A stretch of DNA of 64,000 nt from Latrodectus hesperus (lineage: Eukaryota; Arthropoda; Arachnida; Araneae; Theridiidae): assembly GCA_037975125.1 (NCBI GenBank), contig JAJQOW010000014.1:21283484-21347483 (forward strand), given 5' to 3'. Shown one piece after another: positions 55,301-57,962 of the stretch. Both the position numbers and the translations under genes were made by a program. Each line of letters begins with the position of its first letter. The first letter of the stretch is position 1. The notes under the pieces were generated by a model, which was not told where the DNA came from, searched no databases, and saw only the letters and a list, made by a program, of their open reading frames with translations.

Positions 55301-56998
55301 AGAAAAACAATAAAATTGCCTACAAGCGAGGCAATCTAGAATGTATTCCTATTAAAGCACGTCTGTGTATATAAATATATATTGCTTTCTGTTATATTGT
55401 TATGTTTCACCTCCACACTTCCAAACCAAGATTAATGGAAGTACGGTTTTAAGTTATGAGACTAATTTGTATAGCTCATTATTTAATACTGATTTCCCTT
55501 TATACGAGGTCAAATATATATTTCTCTTAATTAAAATGCTGTTGCGTCAAAAAGATGACTTCATAAAATTGCATTAAGAAATTTAAATCCTAATTCAAAT
55601 AAAAACAAGCACAATAAAAATAAATTTACGCATTTTGTTGCATTGTTATAAAATAGCATATTTTGAGAAAGATTATGATATTTGCTGATAAGATTCTGAA
55701 ATCAATGCTGCATAGTATAAGTTCTGGAATCTTGGAATATATTACTTGCATCGCCGCGGAATTATTTTTGTAAAAATTTCGAAAAACATTCATGTTACAC
55801 AACATTTGCTTAAAATTCTCTAGTTCCCAATAATATAATTGAATTGTTGCCTATTCTATCTCGCATTACAATGGGCTCGCAATAGATCAAAAGCGTAGTT
55901 TGTCCCATTTTTATTTATTTCACTTTTTAATATCTTCGATTTGGGAATATTAAAATTTTAGCGTTATTATTCAATAATTTGTCAAAACATTATTTGAATT
56001 TTGAATTTTTTTATAAAAAAAATGCCATAAAGTTTATGGGTATAAACACTGGATAAGTACCTAATTGATACTATTCAAACGGGCGTATACAGACAAAAAA
56101 ATAATTTCATACGAAGCACAACTTCAATGAAAAAAACTGGGGTTATTTTTACTGTTATTACTAACATATCTAGCGTTTTTACTAGTAAGTATACAACACT
56201 GTGTGAATGTGATTCCACAAAACTCAATTTTCCAACTTCGAAACTTGAGTTCACGCAACCCTACGCAAAATCTTCAACAACAGAAAAAAAAATGGTATTT
56301 TTTTAAAACCATTCACAATCCTCCAGACGTTTATACGCCCATTCTTTAAACTTTGTCTTTCAGATAAAATCGGAAAGTAGAGATAAATTTTTCTTTTTAC
56401 TTGACTGCAGCGATTATCACCATGGCTTCTAAAGTTAAAAACAAATGGGGAAGAAGAAAAAAAAAAAGCAAGGCTTAAATAGATACAGCGCGCAGTCCAC
56501 TCATCATTGTCAATGACACCCGATTTGTCTTCTCGAGAAAGAGGCAAAAAATCTCTAACAAGGACTTCTCAACTGTTCTCTTTCTATACCAAGAATCTTT
56601 CGAAACGCTCCAGGCAAAGAAGAGTAGATGTACAACTGCTGCCCAAAAATCTGACTGATGATAACACAAGTCTCCATAAAGATGTTAGAGTAAATCATAA
56701 TGTTTATATCAGGTTTTTTCCATAAAATTGTTTTGTGCCAGTGCTCATTTTTTCTAATAAAAGGAAGAGAAACATTGTAAAGATTAACTGTCAGTACACC
56801 CAGCAGAATGTATCTTTCCAAAGAAAAAAAAAAGCTCGAGTCAAATGAGATACAGTGACCTGATAACACCTGATAGTTCTGTGTCGATTATTTCCGATTC
56901 CGAGACTTGTTTACGAAATCCTTTTGCACGCTTTTGTTTGGTGCAACCGCTTTCTTCTGATATTATCTCGTGAGAACTATACGATTCTCTCGGCGAAA
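1018..56998 (-). CDS. raskol: SynGAP/DAB2IP-family Ras GTPase-activating protein (whole locus, 3' end outside window)
   Basis: The product should stimulate GTP hydrolysis by Ras/Rap-type small GTPases at the plasma membrane. Domains in order: a basic segment with [14 protein letters not shown], a split PH domain ending QWLY, a C2 domain ([15 protein letters not shown] and FWGEHFEFN), the RasGAP domain ([10 protein letters not shown] arginine-finger region, FLRFLCPAI motif), then [17 protein letters not shown] and a low-complexity tail containing [13 protein letters not shown]. All are characteristic of SynGAP, DAB2IP and Drosophila raskol. I assembled 21 core exons (30774..30877 to 1018..1111) by GT/AG sites; every phase matches, giving 3,290 nt or about 1,096 codons. 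Family members run to roughly 1,200-1,350 residues with a C-terminal coiled coil, which is missing here because the gene leaves the window on the left. The N-terminus beyond core exon 1 is less certain and probably alternative. Exons are listed separately. Confidence 0.93.
1494..1845 (-). CDS. raskol: Core exon 20: Ser/His/Arg-rich tail
   Basis: Begins [19 protein letters not shown], has a Ser-rich run and [10 protein letters not shown], and ends LSPDHDK plus two bases. Two acceptors compete: ATTCTAG at 1846 keeps the frame with exon 19, whereas AACAG at 1865 adds 19 bases and breaks it, so the former is chosen. Donor GTAAAC. Confidence 0.9.
2840..3125 (-). CDS. raskol: Core exon 19: tail with [13 protein letters not shown] motif
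   Basis: Begins [19 protein letters not shown] and contains [14 protein letters not shown], which matches the conserved PLSF-NPL-HM motif of vertebrate SynGAP. Ends SVFGPASL plus one base. Acceptor CTTTCAG, donor GTAAAT. Confidence 0.92.
4106..4337 (-). mobile_element. SINE family A, copy 1 (degenerate)
   Basis: Shares with the copies at 11455 and 32432 the run GCATGACAGCCCATA, CATATGTCC-GGTTAGGTGGTCAGCCTAATG and a tail of tRNA-like sequence. The tRNA-like head lies at the right end, so the element is on the minus strand. The most diverged of the three; sits in the intron between core exons 18 and 19. Confidence 0.7.
4742..5216 (-). CDS. raskol: Core exon 18: disordered tail
   Basis: One base then 158 codons, starting [19 protein letters not shown] and ending GSQISISQ. 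Rich in Asn, Ser, Lys and Pro, with KSPESQ and ESPKRN as possible phosphorylation motifs. No recognised domain. Acceptor ATTTAG, donor GTACAA. Confidence 0.9.
5951..6288 (-). CDS. raskol: Core exon 17: post-GAP helix and Ser/Thr-rich tail
   Basis: Starts [19 protein letters not shown], which aligns with the family's LNDISTAL helix, then becomes low-complexity Ser/Thr/Asn-rich sequence ending [12 protein letters not shown]. Acceptor TTTTACAG, donor GTAAGA. The tail is probably disordered and open to phosphorylation. Confidence 0.92.
6374..6493 (-). CDS. raskol: Core exon 16: conserved post-GAP segment
   Basis: Forty codons, phase 0: [19 protein letters not shown], then [18 protein letters not shown]. 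The FEGYID-G-EL--LH-LL block follows the GAP domain in SynGAP and DAB2IP. Acceptor TTGTACAG, donor GTATGT. Confidence 0.95.
6770..7580. repeat. Possible degraded DNA transposon or MITE
   Basis: Ends carry loosely inverted sequence (GATAGTGATTACCCCC at the left, GGGGAGGGAGGATATCAAAC at the right) around a T-rich interior. The interior holds an imperfect duplication of about 100 bases (7085..7290, each unit with AACAT-GTAAACTG), a poly-T run near 6909 and a CRE octamer TGACGTCA at 7326..7333. Weak call. Confidence 0.3.
7751..7841 (-). CDS. raskol: Core exon 15: end of RasGAP domain
   Basis: Encodes [19 protein letters not shown] then [16 protein letters not shown]-(S/Y)-MEFMN is conserved at the C-terminal end of the domain in this subfamily. 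Acceptor CTTTGAAG, donor GTAAGT. Confidence 0.96.
7842..9977. other. Intron between core exons 14 and 15
   Basis: AT-rich; no exon, recognisable repeat or motif seen. Confidence 0.7.
9978..10202 (-). CDS. raskol: Core exon 14: RasGAP core with FLR motif
   Basis: The largest catalytic exon (225 bases). Contains [13 protein letters not shown], then [38 protein letters not shown] and [22 protein letters not shown] is the RasGAP signature that positions the arginine finger and contacts Ras. Acceptor TTTTTTAG, donor GTATAG. Confidence 0.97.
10203..11454. other. Intron between core exons 13 and 14, left part
   Basis: AT-rich, nothing recognisable apart from short open frames without codon bias. 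Confidence 0.65.
11455..11722 (-). mobile_element. SINE family A, copy 2
   Basis: Longest of the three copies. Reading on the minus strand, the head has a tRNA-like A box (GTCTTAGTGG) and B-box-like GTTCAAGATTC, followed by the family body with CATATGTCC and GTGGTCAGCCTAATG. Lies in an intron of the RasGAP gene, in the gene's orientation. Confidence 0.75.
11918..12033 (-). CDS. raskol: Core exon 13: RasGAP domain
   Basis: Begins [19 protein letters not shown] and continues [26 protein letters not shown] at the join matches the family's CEVDP motif. Acceptor ATTTTAG, donor GTAAGT. The intron upstream (3.5 kb) carries a decayed LINE fragment. Confidence 0.95.
12830..13754 (-). pseudogene. Decayed jockey-type LINE ORF1 (Gag-like, CCHC zinc knuckles)
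   Basis: Several minus-strand frames, broken by stops and frameshifts, spell one ORF1-type protein. It starts at ATG 13754 ([15 protein letters not shown]), passes [13 protein letters not shown] and [15 protein letters not shown], then [12 protein letters not shown], then [19 protein letters not shown], and ends in zinc-knuckle remnants CAKCTQSDH and [13 protein letters not shown]. These are the order and motifs of ORF1 of arthropod jockey-like elements. The reverse-transcriptase ORF2 is absent: the element stops near a (TA)n run at 12888. Non-functional. Confidence 0.8.
12888..12917. repeat. (AT)n microsatellite
   Basis: Pure AT dinucleotides within the 3' part of the LINE fragment. Confidence 0.9.
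13755..14200 (-). mobile_element. 5' untranslated part of the same LINE
   Basis: GC-richer than the intron and contiguous with the ORF1 start; it reads CCATGGTGAGCA just before the ORF1 ATG. The right limit near 14200 is where AT-rich intron resumes. Probably the element's promoter/5' UTR. Confidence 0.55.
14201..15497. other. Intron between core exons 12 and 13
   Basis: AT-rich, no recognisable element. Confidence 0.65.
15498..15560 (-). CDS. raskol: Core exon 12: RasGAP domain
   Basis: Exactly 21 codons, [19 protein letters not shown] then CE, phase 0 both sides. Matches the conserved YL-(D/E)T-(I/L)G-F helix. Acceptor TTTCTAG, donor GTGAGC. Confidence 0.95.
15831..15910 (-). CDS. raskol: Core exon 11: RasGAP arginine finger
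   Basis: Encodes [19 protein letters not shown] then MKLLGDK. The Arg in [10 protein letters not shown] aligns with the catalytic arginine finger of RasGAPs, which stabilises the GTP-hydrolysis transition state, so the domain should be active. Acceptor TTAAACAG, donor GTTTGT. Confidence 0.96.
16082..16178 (-). CDS. raskol: Core exon 10: RasGAP domain
   Basis: Encodes [19 protein letters not shown] then [13 protein letters not shown]. The FL-(A/S)-(D/E)-LVM-E pattern precedes the arginine-finger loop. Acceptor CTATAG, donor GTATAT. The preceding intron is only 231 bases and holds a 77-base (TA)n run. Confidence 0.95.
16254..16330. repeat. (AT)n microsatellite of 77 bases in a 231-base intron
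   Basis: About 38 uninterrupted AT dinucleotides between core exons 9 and 10; a third of the intron. Confidence 0.95.
16410..16475 (-). CDS. raskol: Core exon 9: RasGAP domain, first helices
   Basis: Exactly 22 codons, [18 protein letters not shown] then VRAK, phase 0 on both sides. [11 protein letters not shown] is the family's conserved opening of the GAP domain. Acceptor GTTTTAG, donor GTATGT. Confidence 0.95.
16573..16690 (-). CDS. raskol: Core exon 8: linker and start of GAP region
   Basis: Encodes [19 protein letters not shown] then [19 protein letters not shown]. It corresponds to the conserved (A/S)RYQT-ILP segment between C2 and the RasGAP domain. Acceptor TTAAAG, donor GTACGT. Confidence 0.95.
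16941..16995 (-). CDS. raskol: Core exon 7: end of C2 domain
   Basis: A 55-base exon encoding [17 protein letters not shown] and the first two bases of a Trp codon. Acceptor TTTGTAG, donor GTAAAT. The Trp-Tyr-Pro join to the next exon ([11 protein letters not shown]) matches the conserved family sequence at the C2/GAP boundary. Confidence 0.93.
16996..18642. other. Intron between core exons 6 and 7
   Basis: AT-rich. At 17286..17500 a slightly GC-richer patch begins CAGGGCTGGAGTAAGAA and ends with GGGGCCCAGGGGCAATTA and CTTGCCTTAGCACAG; it may be a small hAT-like remnant, but ends are not clean inverted repeats. Confidence 0.45.
18643..18728 (-). CDS. raskol: Core exon 6: C2 domain, tandem NAG acceptor
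   Basis: Encodes [19 protein letters not shown] then [10 protein letters not shown]. The acceptor is GCAGCAG, a NAGNAG pair: the first AG gives FEFN-SLPTV, the second would drop the Ser and stay in frame. Donor GTAACT. Phase one base in, one out. Confidence 0.93.
19009..19110 (-). CDS. raskol: Core exon 5: C2 domain
   Basis: Encodes [19 protein letters not shown] and [12 protein letters not shown], the most conserved strands of the family's C2 domain. Acceptor CTTGTAG, donor GTAAGT. In SynGAP the C2 domain contributes to Rap GAP activity; that role is taken from the family. Confidence 0.95.
19215..19316 (-). CDS. raskol: Core exon 4: end of PH, start of C2 domain
   Basis: Encodes [19 protein letters not shown] then [14 protein letters not shown]. 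The first part closes the PH region and the second is the first beta strand of the C2 domain. Acceptor TTTTTTTCAG, donor GTGAAT. Phases one base in, two bases out fit both neighbours. Confidence 0.95.
19317..20420. other. Intron between core exons 3 and 4
   Basis: AT-rich, nothing recognisable. Confidence 0.65.
20421..20642 (-). CDS. raskol: Core exon 3: SRSHESLL motif and PH domain
   Basis: Contains SRSHESLL, a family signature, followed by a split PH domain: [19 protein letters not shown], then [19 protein letters not shown], whose final Trp-containing helix is typical of PH folds. One leading base, 73 codons and two trailing bases. Acceptor CACAG, donor GTTTGT. Recruits the protein to membranes in related proteins. 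Confidence 0.95.
20643..21802. other. Intron between core exons 2 and 3
   Basis: AT-rich, nothing recognisable. Confidence 0.65.
21803..21900 (-). CDS. raskol: Core exon 2: conserved basic motif
   Basis: Starts phase 0 with [17 protein letters not shown], continues [15 protein letters not shown] and ends with two bases. Acceptor TTTTTTAG, donor GTAATT. The [20 protein letters not shown] stretch is the hallmark N-terminal motif of SynGAP/DAB2IP/raskol proteins and directly precedes the PH domain. Its many Lys/Arg residues suggest contact with acidic membrane lipid. Confidence 0.95.
22556..22597 (-). CDS. raskol: Candidate alternative first coding exon joining directly to core exon 2
   Basis: ATG at 22597 in good context (AAAAATG) opens 14 codons ([14 protein letters not shown]) ending exactly at a consensus donor AAA/GTAAGC (22555..22554). 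Phase 0 matches core exon 2, so the predicted isoform would replace the core exon 1 linker by this short leader. It sits about 650 bases before core exon 2, next to a GC-elevated stretch with a TATA motif. One ATG in another frame lies 10 bases upstream and would be a short upstream start. Confidence 0.45.
22600..22930 (-). promoter_or_regulatory. Possible internal promoter and 5' UTR for the short isoform
   Basis: This stretch is markedly less AT-rich than the introns around it and contains CG dinucleotides. On the minus strand a TATATATA motif lies at about 22884..22877, some 280 bases before the candidate ATG at 22597. A start site about 30 bases downstream of TATA would give a 5' UTR near 250 nt. 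Inference from composition and motif only. Confidence 0.35.
23112..23170 (-). mobile_element. SINE family B, 3' fragment
   Basis: GGTTAGCTTTGCTTGTTGCTC and CAACGGTGACTTGGCACA resemble the 3' end of the intact copy at 23382..23563. Confidence 0.5.
23366..23579 (-). mobile_element. SINE family B, intact copy with 16-bp target duplication
   Basis: Element 23382..23563 (182 bases) flanked by perfect direct repeats AACTTCTTTCAGAGGT (23366..23381 and 23564..23579). On the minus strand it starts GCCGAGCTGGCAGCCGAATG, has a T-arm with B box GGGATCGAATCCC, and ends in the family tail rich in CAACCAA. The tRNA-like head and the long target duplication identify LINE-mobilised SINE insertion, apparently recent. 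Confidence 0.9.
24006..24051. repeat. Imperfect 25-bp tandem duplication
   Basis: TACCGCCTGCTTCCATACCGA at 24006 is followed at 24031 by TACCGCCTGCTTCGATAACGA, in a GC-elevated patch (23880..24130) that also holds a C run. Confidence 0.8.
24157..24330 (-). mobile_element. SINE family B, diverged copy
   Basis: Collinear with the copy at 23382: ATTTTTTGCACAC, AACTTACAG-TTAAG, CCTCTACAAGCGTCCATGG and GGGTATCGAACTT. Confidence 0.65.
24716..24850 (-). mobile_element. SINE family B, internally deleted copy
   Basis: CGACGATCATTTTTTGCATA, AAAGGCTAATTGGACTG then GGGTATCGAACACATGAGCA; the middle of the family sequence is missing. Confidence 0.6.
24851..28019. other. Intronic DNA with one RFX-like site
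   Basis: Mostly AT-rich. GTAACCATAGCAAC at 25809..25822 resembles an RFX X-box. No exon found. Confidence 0.4.
28020..28470. promoter_or_regulatory. Higher-complexity intronic island
   Basis: Distinctly GC-elevated, with CG dinucleotides (CCGCGCGGAA, GCGATACGCGC) and no coding frame; may be a conserved cis-regulatory element. Composition only. Confidence 0.3.
28471..30773. other. Intronic DNA downstream of core exon 1
   Basis: AT-rich. Open frames at 29766..29957 and 30046..30363 on the plus strand have no recognised motif and look like chance. Confidence 0.5.
30774..30877 (-). CDS. raskol: Core exon 1: Ala/Pro/Thr linker before the basic segment
   Basis: Two bases then 34 codons starting [19 protein letters not shown] and ending TTTPSRFA. 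Acceptor TTTGCAG, donor GTAAGT. Phase 0 at the end makes the join [12 protein letters not shown], which reads as the conserved arthropod N-terminal motif of this family. The exon is visibly GC-rich. It is separated from core exon 2 by an 8.9-kb intron that contains a candidate internal promoter. Confidence 0.88.
31098..31268 (-). mobile_element. SINE family B, diverged copy
   Basis: GGTTTGTGAATCGTTCACCG, ACACGAGCATTCATTAGA, GCCTCTACAAATATCTACAA and a degraded tRNA-like head ending AGCTGCCAGTTTGG. Confidence 0.6.
31319..31440 (-). mobile_element. SINE family B, fragment
   Basis: TTTTGCACACGAAAGCTAAT, TGAAATACTAACATCTAC and CAAGTCCATG match the 3' two thirds of the family; head lost. Confidence 0.5.
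32421..32703 (-). mobile_element. SINE family A, copy 3 with 11-bp target duplication
   Basis: Element 32432..32692 lies between ATTTGATTTAA at 32421..32431 and the same 11 bases at 32693..32703. Minus-strand head: AAGCCTGGTGTCTTAGTGGT with A box, then AGCGATTCACGCTCCCAAGG. Least diverged copy but lacks an internal segment present in copy 2. The 3' end has a short A/T tail rather than poly(A). Confidence 0.8.
32820..33480. promoter_or_regulatory. Higher-complexity intronic island
   Basis: GC-elevated, open in several frames on both strands but with no recognised protein motif. On the minus strand an ATG frame at 33424 reaches a donor-like CAG/GTATAA at 33327 in the right phase, but the peptide is unremarkable. 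Probably regulatory or an unrecognised 5' exon. Confidence 0.3.
33481..36350. other. AT-rich intronic DNA
   Basis: No exon, repeat family or motif seen. Confidence 0.6.
36351..36635 (+). mobile_element. SINE family C, tRNA-derived, well preserved
   Basis: Head GCCGACCGATGGCTGAGTGG contains an ideal A box (TGGCTGAGTGG); the T-arm CCGGGTTTGAATCCCGG pairs perfectly around B box GGTTTGAATCC. About 210 bases of tRNA-unrelated body follow. Opposite in orientation to the host gene, unlike families A and B. A tRNA gene is unlikely because the acceptor stem has mismatches and the body continues. Confidence 0.85.
36780..37260. promoter_or_regulatory. Higher-complexity intronic island
   Basis: GC-elevated non-coding stretch with GGCACGGTATAAATTGGGGG (a TATAAA on the plus strand at about 36898) and several homopurine tracts. 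Could be an enhancer or an unrelated promoter. Confidence 0.3.
38040..38260 (+). mobile_element. Probable tRNA-derived SINE (family D)
   Basis: TGTGGTGACCGGGGTAACTT then GGTCTTTCTAACCGGAAGGT resembles an anticodon arm and variable loop; a body with GGATGGGGCACGTAAAATAA follows. A similar head, TAGCCTAATGGTAAGACCCC, appears at 38535..38582. Confidence 0.45.
38261..38600. mobile_element. Repeat-like stretch ending in a tRNA-like head
   Basis: GC-elevated, no intact frame. Ends with TAGCCTAATGGTAAGACCCC and ATCTTCAGAGCGGAAG, tRNA D-arm/anticodon-like sequence. Confidence 0.35.
39040..39100 (-). mobile_element. tRNA-like SINE head fragment
   Basis: Minus strand: TCAGCGTCTAGTAGGGACTC then GGTCTCAGCTTTAATCCCAG resembles the anticodon-to-T-arm part of a tRNA. 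Body not recognised. Confidence 0.35.
39101..40463. other. AT-rich intronic DNA
   Basis: Nothing recognisable. Confidence 0.55.
40464..40860. repeat. Imperfect tandem duplication, 200-bp period
   Basis: AAAATTAAGTAGC-AAATAAAT followed by GTAAATCTGGTTCA-GCCACAATCGTCAGG occurs at 40464 and again at 40664; similarity continues through TTTTTACTTTAAA-AATAG and AAAATCTGAAATATG. Confidence 0.88.
41679..41691. promoter_or_regulatory. GTTGCTAAGCAAC inverted site
   Basis: Inverted repeat GTTGC-TAA-GCAAC resembling an RFX-type X-box core. Motif match only. Confidence 0.3.
42060..42700. promoter_or_regulatory. Higher-complexity intronic island
   Basis: GC-elevated purine-rich DNA with CG dinucleotides and no coding evidence. 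Confidence 0.25.
43228..43350 (-). mobile_element. SINE family B, diverged fragment
   Basis: GCTTAAAGTGGATTCTGAAC, and GATTTGAATCGCAACCTGTC, correspond to the centre and T-arm of family B. Confidence 0.5.
43500..43870. promoter_or_regulatory. Higher-complexity intronic island
   Basis: GC-elevated, open for 60-63 codons on both strands without recognised motif; candidate conserved non-coding element. Confidence 0.25.
43951..44527. repeat. Diverged tandem duplication of about 280 bp
   Basis: Unit 1 at 43951..44238 and unit 2 at 44252..44527 share ATTCCGAG-CATCTAATAAAT, ACTGTTTTGGTGTTTTGTG and CCTTTGTAAACTAGCAATTT with scattered differences and small gaps, so the duplication is old. Confidence 0.9.
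44790..44985 (+). mobile_element. Possible LTR fragment
   Basis: Sharp GC-rich block GGCCGCGGATACGGCGCCGC is followed by GTTAATAAATGTTTGTCCTG, a poly(A)-signal-like stretch as in an LTR R region. Ends are not defined; no coding part nearby. Confidence 0.3.
45029..45197 (-). mobile_element. SINE family B, diverged copy
   Basis: TTTTAAGTGAATTCCAACCA, CCACTACAAATTTCCATGCC, GATGGAATTGAACTTATGG and head ending CTTCCAGCTCAGCTG are collinear with the 23382 copy. Confidence 0.7.
45645..45790 (+). mobile_element. Possible further tRNA-derived SINE
   Basis: GAGTGCCAGCTCAGGTGTGA and a B-box-like GGGTTCAATATT 30 bases on, then unrelated GC-elevated body to GAGTCTCGGCTGC. Single copy in the window. Confidence 0.35.
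45791..47422. other. AT-rich intronic DNA
   Basis: Nothing recognisable. Confidence 0.55.
47423..47498 (-). CDS. raskol: Candidate alternative first coding exon, Arg/Ser-rich
   Basis: ATG at 47498 starts 25 codons ([16 protein letters not shown] then VRRKSRLRR) and leaves one base before a GT donor at 47422..47421. This is the phase required by core exon 1, giving a Glu at the join. The peptide is strongly basic, resembling in character the Arg/Ser-rich N-terminus of one vertebrate DAB2IP isoform; such a stretch could bind acidic membrane lipid. The exon is GC-richer than surrounding intron. No promoter motif is obvious upstream. Confidence 0.5.
47695..48207 (+). other. Unrecognised 170-codon open frame
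   Basis: The longest uninterrupted plus-strand frame outside the RasGAP exons. Starts [19 protein letters not shown]; basic, with many Lys/Arg ([15 protein letters not shown]), and no signal peptide, membrane segment or known motif. Composition is less AT-rich than flanks. No splice or promoter signal ties it to a gene; it may be an intronic orphan gene, a decayed element or chance in a conserved island. Confidence 0.25.
48600..48965. promoter_or_regulatory. Higher-complexity intronic island
   Basis: GC-elevated, includes CACGTGACATCC (E-box CACGTG at about 48886). No coding evidence. Confidence 0.3.
49351..49482 (-). other. Short open frame, possible TE ORF1 start
   Basis: ATG at 49482 opens 43 codons starting [19 protein letters not shown] and ending at TAA 49351. 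Upstream minus-strand DNA (to about 49560) is GC-rich, unlike the intron. The acidic start resembles Gag/ORF1 N-termini of arthropod retroelements, but the match is from general impression. It also contains GAGCAG/GTTTCA, a weak donor in phase 0 with core exon 2. Confidence 0.3.
50360..50421. repeat. 62-bp perfect palindrome inside the hAT element
   Basis: Arms 50360..50390 and 50391..50421 are exact reverse complements with no spacer; each arm contains TTTGTACCTGCATTTCTATT. Confidence 0.95.
50625..50936 (+). pseudogene. hAT transposase C-terminal fragment with nonsense mutation
   Basis: Encodes [19 protein letters not shown] then [19 protein letters not shown] and [12 protein letters not shown], the hAT dimerisation domain. 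A TAA at about 50850 interrupts it, and the same frame continues [19 protein letters not shown] and KKQAHPSH to a terminal stop, the usual end of this protein class. The N-terminal zinc finger and catalytic core are missing, so the copy cannot transpose itself. Confidence 0.9.
51274..52740. other. AT-rich intronic DNA
   Basis: Contains a CT/CA-rich patch at about 51625..51660; otherwise nothing recognisable. Confidence 0.5.
52741..53330. promoter_or_regulatory. Higher-complexity island, possible promoter
   Basis: GC-elevated; on the minus strand TATAAAAA at 53082..53075 precedes a consensus donor CAG/GTAAGG at 53031. May be the 5' end of an alternative transcript. Confidence 0.35.
53032..53059 (-). 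CDS. Possible very short alternative first coding exon
   Basis: ATG at 53059 opens nine codons (MQKIAAPPS) followed by one base and a consensus donor CAG/GTAAGG at 53031..53030. The phase fits core exon 1. A TATAAAAA motif on the minus strand (53082..53075) is only 23 bases before the ATG, which is too close if that TATA sets the start site, so either the TATA or the ATG is probably not used. Weak on its own; supported mainly by the strong donor and phase. Confidence 0.25.
53844..53881. repeat. Perfect hairpin, 17-bp stem and 4-base loop
   Basis: AGTTCTGATGCGATAAA, loop TTTC, then its exact complement TTTATCGCATCAGAACT. No T-run after it and not near an exon. Confidence 0.9.
54470..54720. 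promoter_or_regulatory. Island with CRE abutting TATA
   Basis: Palindromic CRE TGACGTCA (54524..54531) is followed directly by TATATAA (54532..54538) on the plus strand, then AACCATGGAAAC, an X-box-like motif. Promoter-like arrangement without an identified transcript. Confidence 0.35.
54721..56240. other. AT-rich intronic DNA
   Basis: No recognisable element. Confidence 0.5.
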
Positions 56999-57060
56999 CT
57001 GGAACGCGCAGAGGAACGATGTTGGGACAAGTCAAAAGAAAAAAATATATAAAAGCTGTA
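56241..57060. promoter_or_regulatory. Higher-complexity island containing the candidate 5' exon
   Basis: GC-elevated across most of its length, open frames on both strands. The part at 56870..56998 is described as a candidate exon; the remainder may be a flanking regulatory element. Confidence 0.3.
56870..56998 (-). CDS. raskol: Candidate upstream coding exon of the RasGAP gene
   Basis: An open frame of 42 codons starting [17 protein letters not shown] and ending SEIIDTELS lies between a CCAG acceptor (57000..56999) and a GT donor (56869..56868). It leaves one base, G, which completes a Glu codon with the first two bases of core exon 1. Base composition is clearly less AT-rich than the flanks and codons use G/C at many third positions, as a conserved coding exon would. 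No ATG lies in the frame, so a further 5' exon would be needed. It could instead be a chance frame inside a regulatory island. Confidence 0.45.
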
Positions 57061-57855
57061 AATCACCTGTGCTATATAAAATACTGTCTTTCAAAGGCAG
57101 TTAATTCTAAACAAATGCGTTTAAAAACGTTAAAATGTTTTTATATCTCAATTAAATAGTTATACACTATTTAAGAGCTTGCATTAGTGTAACTGGTTTG
57201 TGAAAAATGGCTTAAGCTTCACATTGTTTATTAAAACATGAGGTAGGTTTTATAACTCGTAGTAACCATCTTTTACGAAGTATATATTTAAGAGCTATTT
57301 TTTAAAGTAATGGAATTTCAATATTACTTAGCTCATAAACATACATGGACACAATTCAGTTATTTTCATTAATTAAACTTACAGAAATAAGCCTCTATAA
57401 CATAAAAATTCCATTTACCTTGACATTTAAAGTTGATGTCAAAAATAAATTACTAACATGAACACAATCAATGTATTGATAACGCGGTATCATTTTATTA
57501 ATATAATGATAATATCTATATTTCTATGTATAACTGTTGGCTGAATGTAATGTGACAAGTTTATCTGTTTGGACCATTGGAATTATCAGAATGAGATAAA
57601 AAATAAATAAAAATACAAAGATCTTAAAATACAAATGTATTTTACGATGCAAATAATTATTTATATTTTCTCTGATATATAGTTTTCCTATCATTTTATG
57701 CCTATATCGTTATTCAGAATTACTCCTTGAATAGTCGAACATCATCGAATATTCGGAATTACACGATGTAAATTTGAGAGATGTTATCTTCTCTTTCTGG
57801 GAAGATTAAACTCGTCCTGTCACGAGAAAATATATATATATATTTTTCAATTCAT

Positions 57856-57962
57856 TAGTTCGTGGGTTCGATTCCCACTTCGGTAGAGATTCGGAGTTCT
57901 CTTTAAACTGTTGCTTCAGAGTGAATTCACCCTCATGTGCAAAAATATGCAGAATTTATCAA
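57856..57962 (+). mobile_element. SINE family B, plus-strand fragment
   Basis: TTCGTGGGTTCGATTCCCAC is the family's T-arm with an intact B box; downstream AGTGAATTCACCC and TCATGTGCAAAAA match the body. The head before it is missing. The only copy of this family on the plus strand. Confidence 0.65.

Noticed and set aside
56251..56869. Several 64-104-codon frames on both strands
   Set aside because: No shared motif, no consistent splice pattern; likely by-product of the GC-elevated island.
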